Source: CAMFLJ01 sp965279255 (GTDB lineage Bacteria > Actinomycetota > Acidimicrobiia > Acidimicrobiales > Acidimicrobilacustridaceae). Taken from it: a stretch of DNA of 64,000 nt. Within the stretch, counting starts at the first letter, position 1; every line of letters starts with the position of its first letter. The notes under the pieces are model-generated. The model was not told the origin of the DNA. It saw only the letters and a program-made list of their open reading frames with translations, and ran no database searches. The stretch spans positions 3,348,001 to 3,412,000 of the forward strand of contig OZ257146.1 in assembly GCA_965279255.1 (NCBI GenBank). The letters are read 5' to 3'. The translations under genes were made by a program, and so were the position numbers. Positions 7,801-16,246 of the stretch are shown in pieces.

Positions 7801-9131
7801 TGTGCTGTCGCGGGACATGGGTGACAGGTATGTCGCGAGACATCGGTGACAGTCAGGAATGTAGGCGGGGGCGGCGAGGGCCTCCTCGTTTGCGGTCGGA
7901 GGGTTGGTAGGAGCGGTCGGGGTCGAGGGTGAGGTGGCGTATGAGTGTCCCGTCGATGAAGACGTTGGCGGCGGTTCCGGCGATTTGGACCTGGGCGCGG
8001 TGGTGTTCCCACTCGACCCCGATGTGGATGCGGAGTCGGCTCACTTGGACGGTGCCGTCGGCGGCGACGGTGCCCTCGAGGAGGCGGGCGGGCCAGACGG
8101 GATGGGCGAGCGGTTCGGGCGCCGGGCCTGCGGCGGGGGTGGCGTGCCAGCGGGTGATCGGGGTGACTCGCCCGATGCCTTGGTGGGGGCGGTGGTGGTT
8201 GTAGAGCTCGCGGAACTTGTCGAGCTGGGCCTGTAGCTCGACGGCATCTCGAGCGAGTGGTTGTTGGCGGAGCCATTTCTTGAGGGTCTGTTGGAATCGT
8301 TCGATCTTGCCGGTGGTCTGCGGGTGATAGGGCCGCCCGCACACCGGTCGGATCCCGGCGTCTCGCAGCTGTCGTTCGAACTCGACTTCGAACCCGCGCA
8401 GCTTCCCGGAGAAGCACAAGCCGTTGTCCGACAACACCCCGGCTGGCAGACCCCACACCGCTGCGGCCTGACTGAACGTGGCCCACGCTTCGAGCGACGT
8501 TGCTTCGAGCACGGCCCGGGACGCGATCGCGACCCGGGAGTGGTCATCGATGATGTTGAAGACCTTGACCACGCCGGTCGCTGTGACCCAGTCAGTCGCG
8601 TCGATCTGCCAGCGCTCGTTCGGCGCAGCGGCTTCGAAACGACGCCACGACGACTTCGGGCGCTTCTTCGGCTGAGGCTGGATCAGCCCTCGACGGACCA
8701 GCACTCGATGAACGCCAGCGATCGACGGGACCGCATCGAGCTCTGAGCGGGCGAGATGCCATGAGATCGTGGTCGCCCCGTGATCGAGGCCCGCGTCGAT
8801 CAGCTCCTTGCGAAGCCTCACGATGTGGTCCTCGACCTCGACCGAGATCTGGGTCGGTGACGACAACGGGCGCCGAGAACGTTCCTCAAGCCCCGCCAGC
8901 CCCTCGGCGCGATATCGAGCCGCCCACTTGTAGAACGTCTTGCGTGACACCCCGTTGTCGGCGCACACCGCCGACACGTTCACCGGGTGGCCCTCAACAA
9001 GCGCCGTCACCGCCGCGAACACCTTCACCGACATCGGAGTCACCTTCCCGGCCATGACCCATCGTCACGGCCCAACAGGTGTCACCCATGTCTCGCGACA
9101 TCAACTGTCACCGATGTCCTGAGAAGAGACA
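7801..9131 (-). mobile_element. Intact IS481-family insertion sequence (1331 bp)
   Basis: The element begins TGT at 7801 and ends ACA at 9131. Its terminal 27 bases are imperfect inverted repeats (TGT...GGACATGGGTGACAG on the left; the right end gives TGT...GGACATCGGTGACAG in reverse complement). It is bounded by a 17-bp direct repeat and holds a single full-length transposase gene. Each end has two copies of the 13-mer GACATSGGTGACA, 25-26 bp apart. With no frameshift, clean ends and perfect target duplication, it looks recently inserted and potentially active. Confidence 0.93.
7853..9055 (-). CDS. IS481-family DDE transposase
   Basis: The 400-aa protein has a helix-turn-helix N-terminus (VSAVCADNGVSRKTFYKWAARY, residues about 27-48). 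An rve integrase core follows with acidic residues D152 (QIDATDW), D210 (LSDNG) and E252 (GKIERF). The preceding HPQTTGK stretch and the later NHHRPHQGIG are typical of IS481. It catalyses cut-and-join of the surrounding IS ends. No ribosome binding site is evident, so expression may be low or leaderless. The reading frame is complete. Confidence 0.95.
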   Translation of the reverse strand: MAGKVTPMSVKVFAAVTALVEGHPVNVSAVCADNGVSRKTFYKWAARYRAEGLAGLEERSRRPLSSPTQISVEVEDHIVRLRKELIDAGLDHGATTISWHLARSELDAVPSIAGVHRVLVRRGLIQPQPKKRPKSSWRRFEAAAPNERWQIDATDWVTATGVVKVFNIIDDHSRVAIASRAVLEATSLEAWATFSQAAAVWGLPAGVLSDNGLCFSGKLRGFEVEFERQLRDAGIRPVCGRPYHPQTTGKIERFQQTLKKWLRQQPLARDAVELQAQLDKFRELYNHHRPHQGIGRVTPITRWHATPAAGPAPEPLAHPVWPARLLEGTVAADGTVQVSRLRIHIGVEWEHHRAQVQIAGTAANVFIDGTLIRHLTLDPDRSYQPSDRKRGGPRRPRLHS

Positions 9132-9148
9132 CCCCCCGATTCCGGGGG
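9132..9148 (+). repeat. Right copy of the 17-bp target-site duplication
   Basis: This is identical to 7784-7800 and abuts the right IS end at 9131. The right arm of the older palindrome follows at 9154-9167. Confidence 0.9.
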
Positions 9149-9273
9149 AAGATCTCCACCAGAACGGAGGATCTTGCATTTAGCAGTAATCCGGTTCGTG
9201 GATCGGTGACGGACAGGTGGCGGCGGGCCGGACGGCTGCCGCCACCACCACCGTCAAAGGGAGTAGATCCACG

Positions 9274-9918
9274 ATGCGCATCCGCAAGCTCGTCGCCGGC
9301 GGCGTCGCCGCCCTCGCCATGGCCGGGAGCCTGGCGTTCGCCGCACCCGCCGGAGCCAGCAGCCCCTCCGCCCCGACCCTGAAGCAGATCCTCGACGCCC
9401 AGGGTGGCGGCTTCGACCGCAACTGGTACGACTTCGACATCATCGATGCGGTCGTCGACAAGATCCTCGCCGAGAACCCGAGCTCGCCCCTCGCCCTCGC
9501 CGGCGACCCGAAGAGCCCGAAGCTCACCGTCTTCCTCCCGAACGACCGGGCGTTCCAGGCGCTGGCCGCCGACGTGCTCGGCTTCAAGTACTGGTTCGCC
9601 AGTGAGTCCACCGTGGCCACCGCGCTGGTGAAGGCGCTGCCGACCTCGACCCTCGAGACCGTCGTCAAGTACCACGTGATCCCCGGCGCCGACATCGACT
9701 CGAAGACGGCGCTCAGCGTTCCCCGCGGCACGCCTCTGACCACCCTCCAGGGCGGGCAGATCAAGGTGACCCCGGTGAAGATCTTCGGCTCGGCGATCCT
9801 CGCGGACAACGACCCCAACGACGTCGACCCGTTCCTCGTCCCCGGCAAGCTCGACATCCAGGCCAGCAACGGCATCGCCCACGGCATCGCCTTCGTGCTG
9901 CGCCCCGCCGACCTCTAG
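9274..9918 (+). CDS. Secreted fasciclin-domain protein
   Basis: This 214-aa protein starts with a Sec signal peptide (MRIRKL, hydrophobic core, likely cleavage after AGA near residue 28). One fasciclin/FAS1 domain follows, with the characteristic TVFLPNDRAFQAL and VVKYHVIPG segments and the ending GIAHGIAFVL. FAS1 domains mediate extracellular adhesion. The ATG at 9274 has AAAGGGAG upstream. The right IS end lies about 140 bp upstream, so the insertion may alter expression. A strong terminator follows at 9941. Confidence 0.88.
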   Translation: MRIRKLVAGGVAALAMAGSLAFAAPAGASSPSAPTLKQILDAQGGGFDRNWYDFDIIDAVVDKILAENPSSPLALAGDPKSPKLTVFLPNDRAFQALAADVLGFKYWFASESTVATALVKALPTSTLETVVKYHVIPGADIDSKTALSVPRGTPLTTLQGGQIKVTPVKIFGSAILADNDPNDVDPFLVPGKLDIQASNGIAHGIAFVLRPADL

Positions 9919-9940
9919 GCGACCGCAGCGCATCCGACAG

Positions 9941-9980
9941 CACGACGAGGGCCCGGCCGTTGCGGCCGGGCCCTTCTCGT
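9941..9980 (+). terminator. Intrinsic terminator after the fasciclin gene
   Basis: A long stem with core GGGCCCGGCC/GGCCGGGCCC (9949-9958 with 9964-9973) extends outward through nearly complementary CACGACGA and TTCTCGTG. It is followed by a weakly pyrimidine-rich stretch. Confidence 0.75.
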
Positions 9981-10060
9981 GCACGGATTCACGAGGCGCA
10001 GCCCTTCCCAAGGCGTCGCCGAGGGTGCACCCTGGTCGTCACCACACACAGGAGGTGACC

Positions 10061-10498
10061 ATGACGGTGCTCCGATCCATCCCGGCCCCTGCCGAAGCGC
10101 TCCTCGGCTCGAACGCGCTGGCTCACGTGGTCACGCAGAACCGGGACGGCAGTCCTCAGGTCTCGGTCGTCTGGTGCGGGGTGCGCGGCGACCAGGTCTT
10201 CTTCTGCGCCGAGGGCTCCACCGCCAAGGTGCGCAACATCCGCCGCGAGCCCGCGGTCGTGCTCTCCATCGAGGACGAGGCCCGCAACCTCACCGGCACC
10301 CAGCAGCACCTGCTCGTCTACGGCGAGGCCCGCGTGCTCGACGGCCCCGCCGACAAGGACCTGTGCGACGAGCTGTGCCGCACCTACGTCGGCCGGGCCG
10401 ACCACCAGCTCAACCTCAGCCGGTCGGCCACCGCCGTCACCGTGATGATCGAAGTCGAGCGCATCGGGGGCAACGGCCCCTGGTCGTTCGACGACTGA
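10061..10498 (+). CDS. PPOX-class flavin/F420-dependent oxidoreductase
   Basis: This 145-aa split-barrel protein belongs to the pyridoxamine-5'-phosphate-oxidase-like group (HVVTQNRDGSPQVSVVWCG; KVRNIRREPAVVLSIED). In actinobacteria many of these bind F420 or FMN and reduce small electrophiles or biliverdin-like substrates; the cofactor cannot be settled here. AGGAGGTGACC immediately before the ATG is one of the best Shine-Dalgarno sequences in the window. That contrasts with the many leaderless-looking genes and suggests strong translation. Confidence 0.82.
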   Translation: MTVLRSIPAPAEALLGSNALAHVVTQNRDGSPQVSVVWCGVRGDQVFFCAEGSTAKVRNIRREPAVVLSIEDEARNLTGTQQHLLVYGEARVLDGPADKDLCDELCRTYVGRADHQLNLSRSATAVTVMIEVERIGGNGPWSFDD

Positions 10499-10549
10499 CC
10501 GCCCCCCGGGCGTGGGGCCGGCCGAGGTCGACCCCACTGTCGGGGCGGT
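10498..10549. terminator. Nested inverted repeat between convergent genes
   Basis: ACCGCCCC at 10498 pairs with GGGGCGGT at 10542-10549, and inside it GTGGGG pairs with CCCCAC. It fills the whole space between the PPOX and YceI stop codons and probably ends transcription from both sides. Confidence 0.55.
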
Positions 10550-11134
10550 TCACCCCGCTGCGGCGGGCTCGTCGACGGCGACGAACTGGAGGTCGATCTC
10601 GACCTTGACCACGTCGCCCAGCATGGTGGTGCCCAGCAGGCCACCGACCAGGTCGAAGTCCTTGCGGCGGATCTCACCCGTGGCCTCGAAGCCGGCGTGC
10701 AGGCGGCCGTCGGCCGGGAAGGCCTCGACCCCGCCGTACTCGACGGCGAAGGACACCGGGCGGGTGATCTCGCCGATGGTGAGGTCGCCGAGCAGCACGA
10801 GGTCGTCGCCCGTGCCCTCCAGCGACGTGGCGCGGAAGTCCATCGTGGGCCGCACGGCCACGTCGAGCAGGTCCGGCGACCGGACGTGGGCGTCGCGGTC
10901 GGCGTTGCCGGTGTCGATCGACGCCAGGTCGACGGTGGCGGTGAGCGAGCTCTCGGCGGCGGTCGGGCCCACGACGAGCTCGGCGGTCACGTTCAGGAAC
11001 TGGCCCCGCACCTTGGACACGCCGAGGTGGCGGATGGCGAAGCCGACGCGGAAGTGGTTGGCGTCGAGCTCCCAACGGCCCGCGGGCAGCGGGAGTGCGG
11101 TGGTGGCGGTCGGAGGGCTGGTGTCTGTGGTCAT
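10550..11134 (-). CDS. YceI-family lipid-binding protein
   Basis: The 194-aa protein begins its YceI lipocalin-like beta-barrel with AGRWELDANHFRVGFAIRHLGVSKVRGQF (residues about 18-46) and ends EIDLQFVAV. YceI proteins bind polyisoprenoids or other long amphiphiles. No signal peptide is visible, so it is probably cytoplasmic. The start could also be the ATG at 11152, and neither has a good ribosome binding site. It is divergent from the XRE regulator, which may control it. Confidence 0.85.
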   Translation of the reverse strand: MTTDTSPPTATTALPLPAGRWELDANHFRVGFAIRHLGVSKVRGQFLNVTAELVVGPTAAESSLTATVDLASIDTGNADRDAHVRSPDLLDVAVRPTMDFRATSLEGTGDDLVLLGDLTIGEITRPVSFAVEYGGVEAFPADGRLHAGFEATGEIRRKDFDLVGGLLGTTMLGDVVKVEIDLQFVAVDEPAAAG

Positions 11135-11250
11135 GGGGACACCGTGGGGCATCGGCCGCCGAACAGGGAGGCCGGGTCACGACCGGCCCTGCGGAGGCTG
11201 GCCCCCGCAGGGCCATCCTCATCGCGAGGCAGTCCCGGCACACTGGGCCG

Positions 11251-12099
11251 ATGGCCGACAACGAGCTCGGGACCTTCCTCCGCCAATGCCGTGAGGCCAT
11301 CAGCCCGGAGGAGGTCGGCCTGCCCCCGGGCGGACGGCGGCGCACCCCCGGCCTCCGGCGGGCGGAGCTGGCGACCCTGGCGGGCGTGAGCGTCGACTAC
11401 CTCACCCGGCTCGAGCAGGGCCGCGACCGGAACCCGTCGGCCCAGGTCCTGGCCGCCCTGTCCGACACGCTCCAGCTGTCGGAGGACGAGCGATCGCTCC
11501 TCATGATGCTCGGGGCCATCAACCGCTCCGGCGAGATGTGCCCGACCATCCAGCCGCCCGACCGGGAGGTCCGCCCCTCCGTCCAGCTGCTCGTCTCGCG
11601 GCTCGAGCCGACCGTGGCCGCCGTCGTCGACCGCACCGGCGACGTGCTCATCCACACCACGGCATGGGCGTTGCTGTTCGAGGGCCTCGGCGTGCTCGAC
11701 GATCCGAGCCCGAACCTCGTGCGCTACCTGTTCTCCGACCCCCGGGCCCGGGCCGCCTACCCCGCGTGGGACGTCGTCGCCGACGCCACCGCGGCCGAGG
11801 TCAGCGCCGACAACCGCCGGGGCGATCCGGCCCTCGACGCACTGCTCGAGAGCCTCGGCGACGGGGCGTCCGCCCTCGGCGACCGCCTGGCCTCTGGGCC
11901 GACGGTGGCCCAGCGCAACTCCGTGGTGCGGATCCGCCATCCCGAGGCCGGCGAGCTCCGCTTGGCGTACGAGTCGATGCAGGTGGCCGGCACCGACCAG
12001 CGCCTCGTCGTCCACGTCCCCCACGACGAGGCGTCCGGACGGGCCCTCGACGAGCTGGTGCTGGCTCGTCCCGGGGGCCTGCGCGCCGTCTCCGGCTGA
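11251..12099 (+). CDS. XRE-family regulator with MmyB-like ligand-binding domain
   Basis: The 282-aa protein has an N-terminal helix-turn-helix (LRRAELATLAGVSVDYLTRL, residues 35-54, with the family-typical EQGRDRNPS). A C-terminal MmyB-like PAS-type domain follows, which in relatives binds fatty acids and other hydrophobic ligands. The neighbouring YceI gene codes for a lipid-binding barrel, so lipid-responsive control of that gene is plausible. No Shine-Dalgarno is present; CACACT lies six bases before the ATG, as in other likely leaderless genes here. Confidence 0.88.
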   Translation: MADNELGTFLRQCREAISPEEVGLPPGGRRRTPGLRRAELATLAGVSVDYLTRLEQGRDRNPSAQVLAALSDTLQLSEDERSLLMMLGAINRSGEMCPTIQPPDREVRPSVQLLVSRLEPTVAAVVDRTGDVLIHTTAWALLFEGLGVLDDPSPNLVRYLFSDPRARAAYPAWDVVADATAAEVSADNRRGDPALDALLESLGDGASALGDRLASGPTVAQRNSVVRIRHPEAGELRLAYESMQVAGTDQRLVVHVPHDEASGRALDELVLARPGGLRAVSG

Positions 12100-12121
12100 C
12101 GCAGGCTCCCGGGACGGACGG

Positions 12122-13543
12122 CTACTGCAGCTGCGACTGCCGGTTGGCGTCGAGGTTCGCCCGCTCGAGCAGCGGGCCGGTGACCGGCTGCACGTAGGTC
12201 GGGCTGCAGTCGAGCGTGCCCGGCTCCTCCGGGTAGACCCGCTCGAAATTGGTGCCCGTCAGCTTCATCACCATGCCGCAGGTGGCGGGCAGGTTCTCGG
12301 CCGGGTTGCCCTCCGAGTGCATGCCGCCACCGGTCCAGCTGGTGACCTTGGCCAGCTCGCCCATGACGCAGTCACGGGTGAGGGTCGAGCCGCACTGCTT
12401 CGCCGCGGTAGCCCAGAGGAGGAACGCCGACGCGGCCTGCTGGCCGAGCTGATTGGTCTCGCCGCCGGACTTCGTGACGATGTCGATGTACTTCTGCGTC
12501 GCCGGGACCTTGTCGGCCTCGAAGAGCGGCGTGAACGACGACCGCATGTACACCTTGTCGGCGTAGCCGTTCACGTTCCACTGGGCGAGGGTCTCGTCGT
12601 ACATGTTGGCGTCGCTGAACCAGATCGGGTGGTAGTCGATCTGATTGGCGGCATCGAGGAAGTTCTCGAAGTTCGGGTACGGCGAGCCGGCGAAGTAGAC
12701 GGTCTCGGCCCCGCAGTCCTTCAGCTTCTGGGCCAGGGGCTTCCAGTCGCTCTCACCCTGGATGCCGTAGATCTGGTCGCACGGCAGGAACTGGAAGCCG
12801 AACGCCGGGTAGGTCGCCACGACCTTGTCCTTCGGGTCCTTCGTCGCCGGGTAGTCGGCGTAGACCAGGCCCGTCTTCTTGATCTCCTCGGGGAAGAGCT
12901 TCTGGAAGGCGGCGGCGAACTGGGTCGGCATGTAGTCGACCGGGTTGGGCACGGGGGCGATCATGTTCGGTGCGTTGCTGAACGCCGGGCTGACCGCGTA
13001 GCCGGGCACCGACGGCAGGTCGCAGCCCTGGCGGGTCGTCTCCTGGCCGGAGTCGAACACCCAGCCCTGGCCCACGAGCATGAAGACCTCTTCGCACGCC
13101 TGGGTCATGGCGTTGGTGACCTCGGTGACCTTGGCGTCGTAGTAGTTCCCGACGACCTTGCGACCGTTGATGCCGCCCTGGTCGTTGCACCAGGCGATCA
13201 TCGCCTTCATGGCGTCGGAGAGCTCGTGGCTCAGGCCCGGCGCGGGCTGGTAGCCGGCGTCGTCGCCGTAGCCGATGGTGACGGCGTCGGCCGTGACGCC
13301 CTGGGCGGTGGCACCGGTGGCGTCACCGGGACCGCACGGCGAGGCGAGGTCGCCGAAGGCCGTCTCGTCGGCCGCTGCCGTGGTCGTGGCCGTGCTGCCG
13401 TCGCCGGCATCGCTGCTGCGGCCGCTCGAGCACGCTCCCGCCACGAGGGCGAGGGCGAGCAGCACCGCGACACCGAGGCCGAGGCGTCGTCGTCGTGGTG
13501 AGTGTGATGGTCGGGGGCCGTCGGCCCCTGATCGGTGTCGCAT
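12122..13543 (-). CDS. Substrate-binding lipoprotein of the branched-chain amino acid ABC type
   Basis: The 473-aa protein has a lipoprotein signal with lipobox LVAGAC (acylated C38) and a Ser/Thr/Ala linker. A type-1 periplasmic binding fold follows (VTIGYGDDAGY; MKAMIAWCNDQGGINGRKV). It binds a small hydrophobic or carboxylate ligand outside the cell. No permease or ATPase genes are adjacent, so it is an orphan or serves distant transporters. AAGGGGAC precedes the ATG. It lies 76 nt downstream of the sulfotransferase gene, likely in the same transcription unit. Confidence 0.85.
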   Translation of the reverse strand: MRHRSGADGPRPSHSPRRRRLGLGVAVLLALALVAGACSSGRSSDAGDGSTATTTAAADETAFGDLASPCGPGDATGATAQGVTADAVTIGYGDDAGYQPAPGLSHELSDAMKAMIAWCNDQGGINGRKVVGNYYDAKVTEVTNAMTQACEEVFMLVGQGWVFDSGQETTRQGCDLPSVPGYAVSPAFSNAPNMIAPVPNPVDYMPTQFAAAFQKLFPEEIKKTGLVYADYPATKDPKDKVVATYPAFGFQFLPCDQIYGIQGESDWKPLAQKLKDCGAETVYFAGSPYPNFENFLDAANQIDYHPIWFSDANMYDETLAQWNVNGYADKVYMRSSFTPLFEADKVPATQKYIDIVTKSGGETNQLGQQAASAFLLWATAAKQCGSTLTRDCVMGELAKVTSWTGGGMHSEGNPAENLPATCGMVMKLTGTNFERVYPEEPGTLDCSPTYVQPVTGPLLERANLDANRQSQLQ

Positions 13544-13619
13544 GCTGTCCCCTTGTTCTTCTGTGGTGTTGCTCCGTCGGTGGCGCTGACGCGCCCTCGT
13601 GACGACCCCCCGGTCGCCG

Positions 13620-14795
13620 TTACGCCGAGTCGCGAGACTCGAGCGGGATCTGGTAGCGCTCGACGTAGTCGGCGAAGCGCTCGGTGAGTGCCGGCCCGTC
13701 GAGGCCGAACTCGTCGAGGTCGTAGCGGTGCGTGCCGAACCGGCCCTTCGGGCGGGAGTCGACGTGGGCCCGCATGGCGTCGGCGGCCTGGCCGGTGAGC
13801 TCGTCGTCGAAGGCGCCGTAGACGCGCTCCATCGTGGCGAGCGGGTCGCCGACCAGCTCGGCGTACTGCACGTCGACGATCGGGACCTGCGGGTTGGCGT
13901 CGCGGAAGGTGTTCAGCGCGTCGACCGAACGGGAGAGCATGTCGGTCCAGTGCTCGGCGATGTAGGCGCTGTGGTCGGCGTCGGAGAACGTGCCCGACAG
14001 CGTCGAGATGAGGCTGCAGACCGAGGCCGACAGCACCAGCGGGTCGCGGTGCATGACGACGATGCGGGCGTCGGGGTAGACCGCGGTGAGGGCGTCGAGG
14101 TGCAGCACGTGGTGCGGGCTCTTGAGCGACCAGCGGCCCCGCACGCCCCCGCTCTGCAGGACCTGCAGCACCGTGCGGTGGTACTCGTACGCCGACGCGT
14201 GGTCGGTGCCGTGCAGCCAGGCCCCGTAGGTCGGGACGTTGGTGAGCGCCTCCCACAGCAGCGACTTGAAGTCCTGGTTCAGCACGGCGATGCACTCGGT
14301 GGGCCCGTCGGGCTCCTCGTTCTGCACCACCTTGATCTGCGGGTTGATGCTGTCGAGCATCTGGCGACCGATCACCGTGGCCTCGATGCGGGGGTCGGTG
14401 GCGACGGTGGCCGGGTCGGGCGGCGGCACGCTGTCCTGTGCCTCCCAGCCGAAGAGCGGGCGGTGGCGGGCGTCCTTCTCCAGCAGGTAGCTCAGGAAGG
14501 TCGTGCCGGCACGGAAGATGCCGACCACGACGAAGGGCGCCTCGATCTGCTCGTCGCCGACCTCGGGGTGGGCCTTGGCCCAGTCGATGACCTTCAACCG
14601 GTTGGTCAGGGCACCGACGATGTTGCCCGGCACGACCGCGTGGCCGAGCTCGTTGAGCTGCGCCTCGGGCACCGACGCGCAGTACACGTCGAGGCCCTCA
14701 CGGAACGACGACGGCCCGAAGTCGTCGAGCCCCGTCTGCTCCACTGCAACCGCCATCAGCGCCTCGGCGTCGAGGCGCGGCTCCGTCGTGGTCAC
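13620..14795 (-). CDS. PAPS-type sulfotransferase family protein, variant P-loop
   Basis: The 391-aa protein matches the actinobacterial sulfotransferase_3 family. The 5'-phosphosulfate loop is VGIFRAGTTFLSYLLEK (residues 91-107), in which the usual Pro of GxPRSGTT is Phe (GIFRAGTT). The 3'-phosphate region RWSLKSPHHVLHLDAL and the later VVMHRDP are present. These enzymes transfer sulfate from PAPS to hydroxyls of lipids, sterols or carbohydrates; whether this one still uses PAPS is uncertain. GGGAGGGG precedes the start. A candidate promoter with an inverted repeat lies at 14867-14890, next to the TetR gene. Confidence 0.82.
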   Translation of the reverse strand: MTTTEPRLDAEALMAVAVEQTGLDDFGPSSFREGLDVYCASVPEAQLNELGHAVVPGNIVGALTNRLKVIDWAKAHPEVGDEQIEAPFVVVGIFRAGTTFLSYLLEKDARHRPLFGWEAQDSVPPPDPATVATDPRIEATVIGRQMLDSINPQIKVVQNEEPDGPTECIAVLNQDFKSLLWEALTNVPTYGAWLHGTDHASAYEYHRTVLQVLQSGGVRGRWSLKSPHHVLHLDALTAVYPDARIVVMHRDPLVLSASVCSLISTLSGTFSDADHSAYIAEHWTDMLSRSVDALNTFRDANPQVPIVDVQYAELVGDPLATMERVYGAFDDELTGQAADAMRAHVDSRPKGRFGTHRYDLDEFGLDGPALTERFADYVERYQIPLESRDSA

Positions 14796-14866
14796 GACAT
14801 CCCCTCCCTGATCGGGCGACCCCCCGGCAGCCCGACGACCGGTGGCGACGCACCGGTGTGGTGGAG

Positions 14867-14890
14867 ACCGTAGTGAACACCCCCGTTTAC
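14867..14890 (-). promoter_or_regulatory. Promoter and candidate TetR operator of the sulfotransferase gene
   Basis: On the minus strand, TACGGT (14872-14867) fits the actinobacterial -10 box TANNNT. Directly upstream, GTAAAC and GTTCAC arms around a 6-bp spacer (14885-14890 and 14873-14878) form an imperfect inverted repeat where a repressor would block RNA polymerase. The TetR gene ends 2 bp beyond it. Confidence 0.4.
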
Positions 14891-14891
14891 G

Positions 14892-15578
14892 TCAACGGGT
14901 GCGTCGAACAGGCGGCCCTGGTGCGGCAACGGCCGCCGCCACCATGGTCACGAGGTTGTCGACGAACGCCTCGTAGGGCAGCTGGGCCCGGCCTCGTCGG
15001 CTGGTGGTCGCACTCCCCCGCCCCGGCCGCGCCCCGGGGCCCTGGATCCGGGCCCGGTCGGCGACAGCGCGCAGGATGACCATCGTCATCAGCGAGAGGC
15101 GCTCGATGAGGACGTCGGCGGGGAGCTTCGGCATCCGCTCGATGAGCAGGTCGTAGACCGCCTGGCCGCCGGTGCGGGCCAGCACGGCGTTGAGCTCGGG
15201 CCCGAAGTTGACCGGGTCCTCCTCCACCACGTCGGCCAGGATCAGGAGGAAGCAGCGCCCCCGCCACCCGCTCTCGGCCAGCTCGGCCGCCGGGCGCACG
15301 ACGGCCTCGACCACCGAGGCCACATCGGAGGCCGGGCGCGTGCGGGCGACGGCCAGGAGCTCGCCCTCGCGCTGGGCCAGGAAGTCGGCGTGCTCGTCGA
15401 GCACCGCGCACAGCACGCCCTCACGGGAGCCGAAGTGGTAGTGCAGCGCGCCGCTGTTGCGCTGCCCGGCCCGCCGGGTGATGTCGACGAGCGAGGCGTT
15501 GGCCACGCCGTCCTCGGCGAAGGCCAGCGCGGCCGCGTCGAGGAGCTTGCGCCTGGTCTCGGTGGCGTCGCGCGGCAT
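14892..15578 (-). CDS. TetR-family regulator
   Basis: The 228-aa protein has the TetR helix-turn-helix at residues 25-47 (VANASLVDITRRAGQRNSGALHYHFGSREG). An all-helical ligand domain follows, with a basic, low-complexity insert near residues 180-197 (GARPGRGSATTSRRGRAQ). It precedes the sulfotransferase and binding-protein genes on the same strand and probably controls them. No Shine-Dalgarno is present. TAACAT (15585-15590 read on the minus strand), a perfect TANNNT box, lies six bases before the ATG, so a leaderless mRNA is likely. Confidence 0.87.
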   Translation of the reverse strand: MPRDATETRRKLLDAAALAFAEDGVANASLVDITRRAGQRNSGALHYHFGSREGVLCAVLDEHADFLAQREGELLAVARTRPASDVASVVEAVVRPAAELAESGWRGRCFLLILADVVEEDPVNFGPELNAVLARTGGQAVYDLLIERMPKLPADVLIERLSLMTMVILRAVADRARIQGPGARPGRGSATTSRRGRAQLPYEAFVDNLVTMVAAAVAAPGPPVRRTR

Positions 15579-15754
15579 CGGCGGATGTTACGGGCGCAGC
15601 CGCCGCCGCCGGGACGGTGACGAGCAGGCACCGGGCCGCCACCCGTTCGTCGCGACTTCACAGGCCCGGTTCAGGTTGCGCTCAACCCCCGGGCGGACAG
15701 TGGTCCCAGGTCGAGGAGAGGCCCCGACCGGACACCCGAACCGAGGAGTGCGAG

Positions 15755-16246
15755 ATGACCGACACGGACACCATCACCGCCGACGAGCTCGAGGATCGGT
15801 CCCTCGACCGGCCCGACCGTCGGCCCGCCCAGCGGACCGTCCGCCGGACCCCCGACCGACCCATGGGCACCCAGGCCGCCGGGGCCGAGCACCGGGCCCG
15901 CGAGGTGCGCATCGCCATGGCCGGCGGTGGCTGGGTAGCGGCCCGGGAGCTCGTGGCGGCGACCGCGGCCCGGCCCGACGTCGAGCGCCTGACCGGTCGA
16001 CCCCATCGGGGCGCCGTCGACGCCGGACGGGAGCGGTGGCCGCCCTCCGGGCACGGGGCTCCCCCGCCCGGGGTGGCTACGCTCGCCCGGACGTCGAGGT
16101 CGAGGGGGATGCGATGGCAACGAACGGCACGTTCACGCGCATGGACGACGCCACGGCCGAGGAGCTGGCCGTGGTCGTCTCGGAGGCGCAGCTCCATCTC
16201 AACGACAGGGTCGCCGATCGGCTGCTCGCCCAGCTCGACACGCTGA
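15755..16246 (+). CDS. Doubtful small ORF overlapping the HD-domain gene
   Basis: An ATG at 15755 with CGAGGAG upstream opens a frame whose first roughly 85 codons show the strong third-position GC bias of real genes here. The product is Asp/Arg-rich at first (MTDTDTITADELEDRSLDRP) and then Ala-rich. The final 44 codons overlap the HD-domain gene at 16114 in another frame, and there they become Arg/Ser/Trp-rich and unconvincing. It may be a short real gene, an eroded gene, or chance. Without it, 15579-16113 would be a gap containing only a possible TACGCT -10 box near 16078. Confidence 0.3.
   Translation: MTDTDTITADELEDRSLDRPDRRPAQRTVRRTPDRPMGTQAAGAEHRAREVRIAMAGGGWVAARELVAATAARPDVERLTGRPHRGAVDAGRERWPPSGHGAPPPGVATLARTSRSRGMRWQRTARSRAWTTPRPRSWPWSSRRRSSISTTGSPIGCSPSSTR

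Noticed and set aside
4940..7843. Very long open frame on the minus strand opposite the D-aminoacylase gene
   Set aside because: Its sequence is Arg/Gly/His-rich low complexity without any domain. It arises because GC-rich third codon positions of the real plus-strand gene leave few stops on the other strand.
12122..15578. TetR-sulfotransferase-binding-protein run considered as a complete ABC importer locus
   Set aside because: No permease or ATPase genes are present on either side, so only an orphan binding protein can be claimed.
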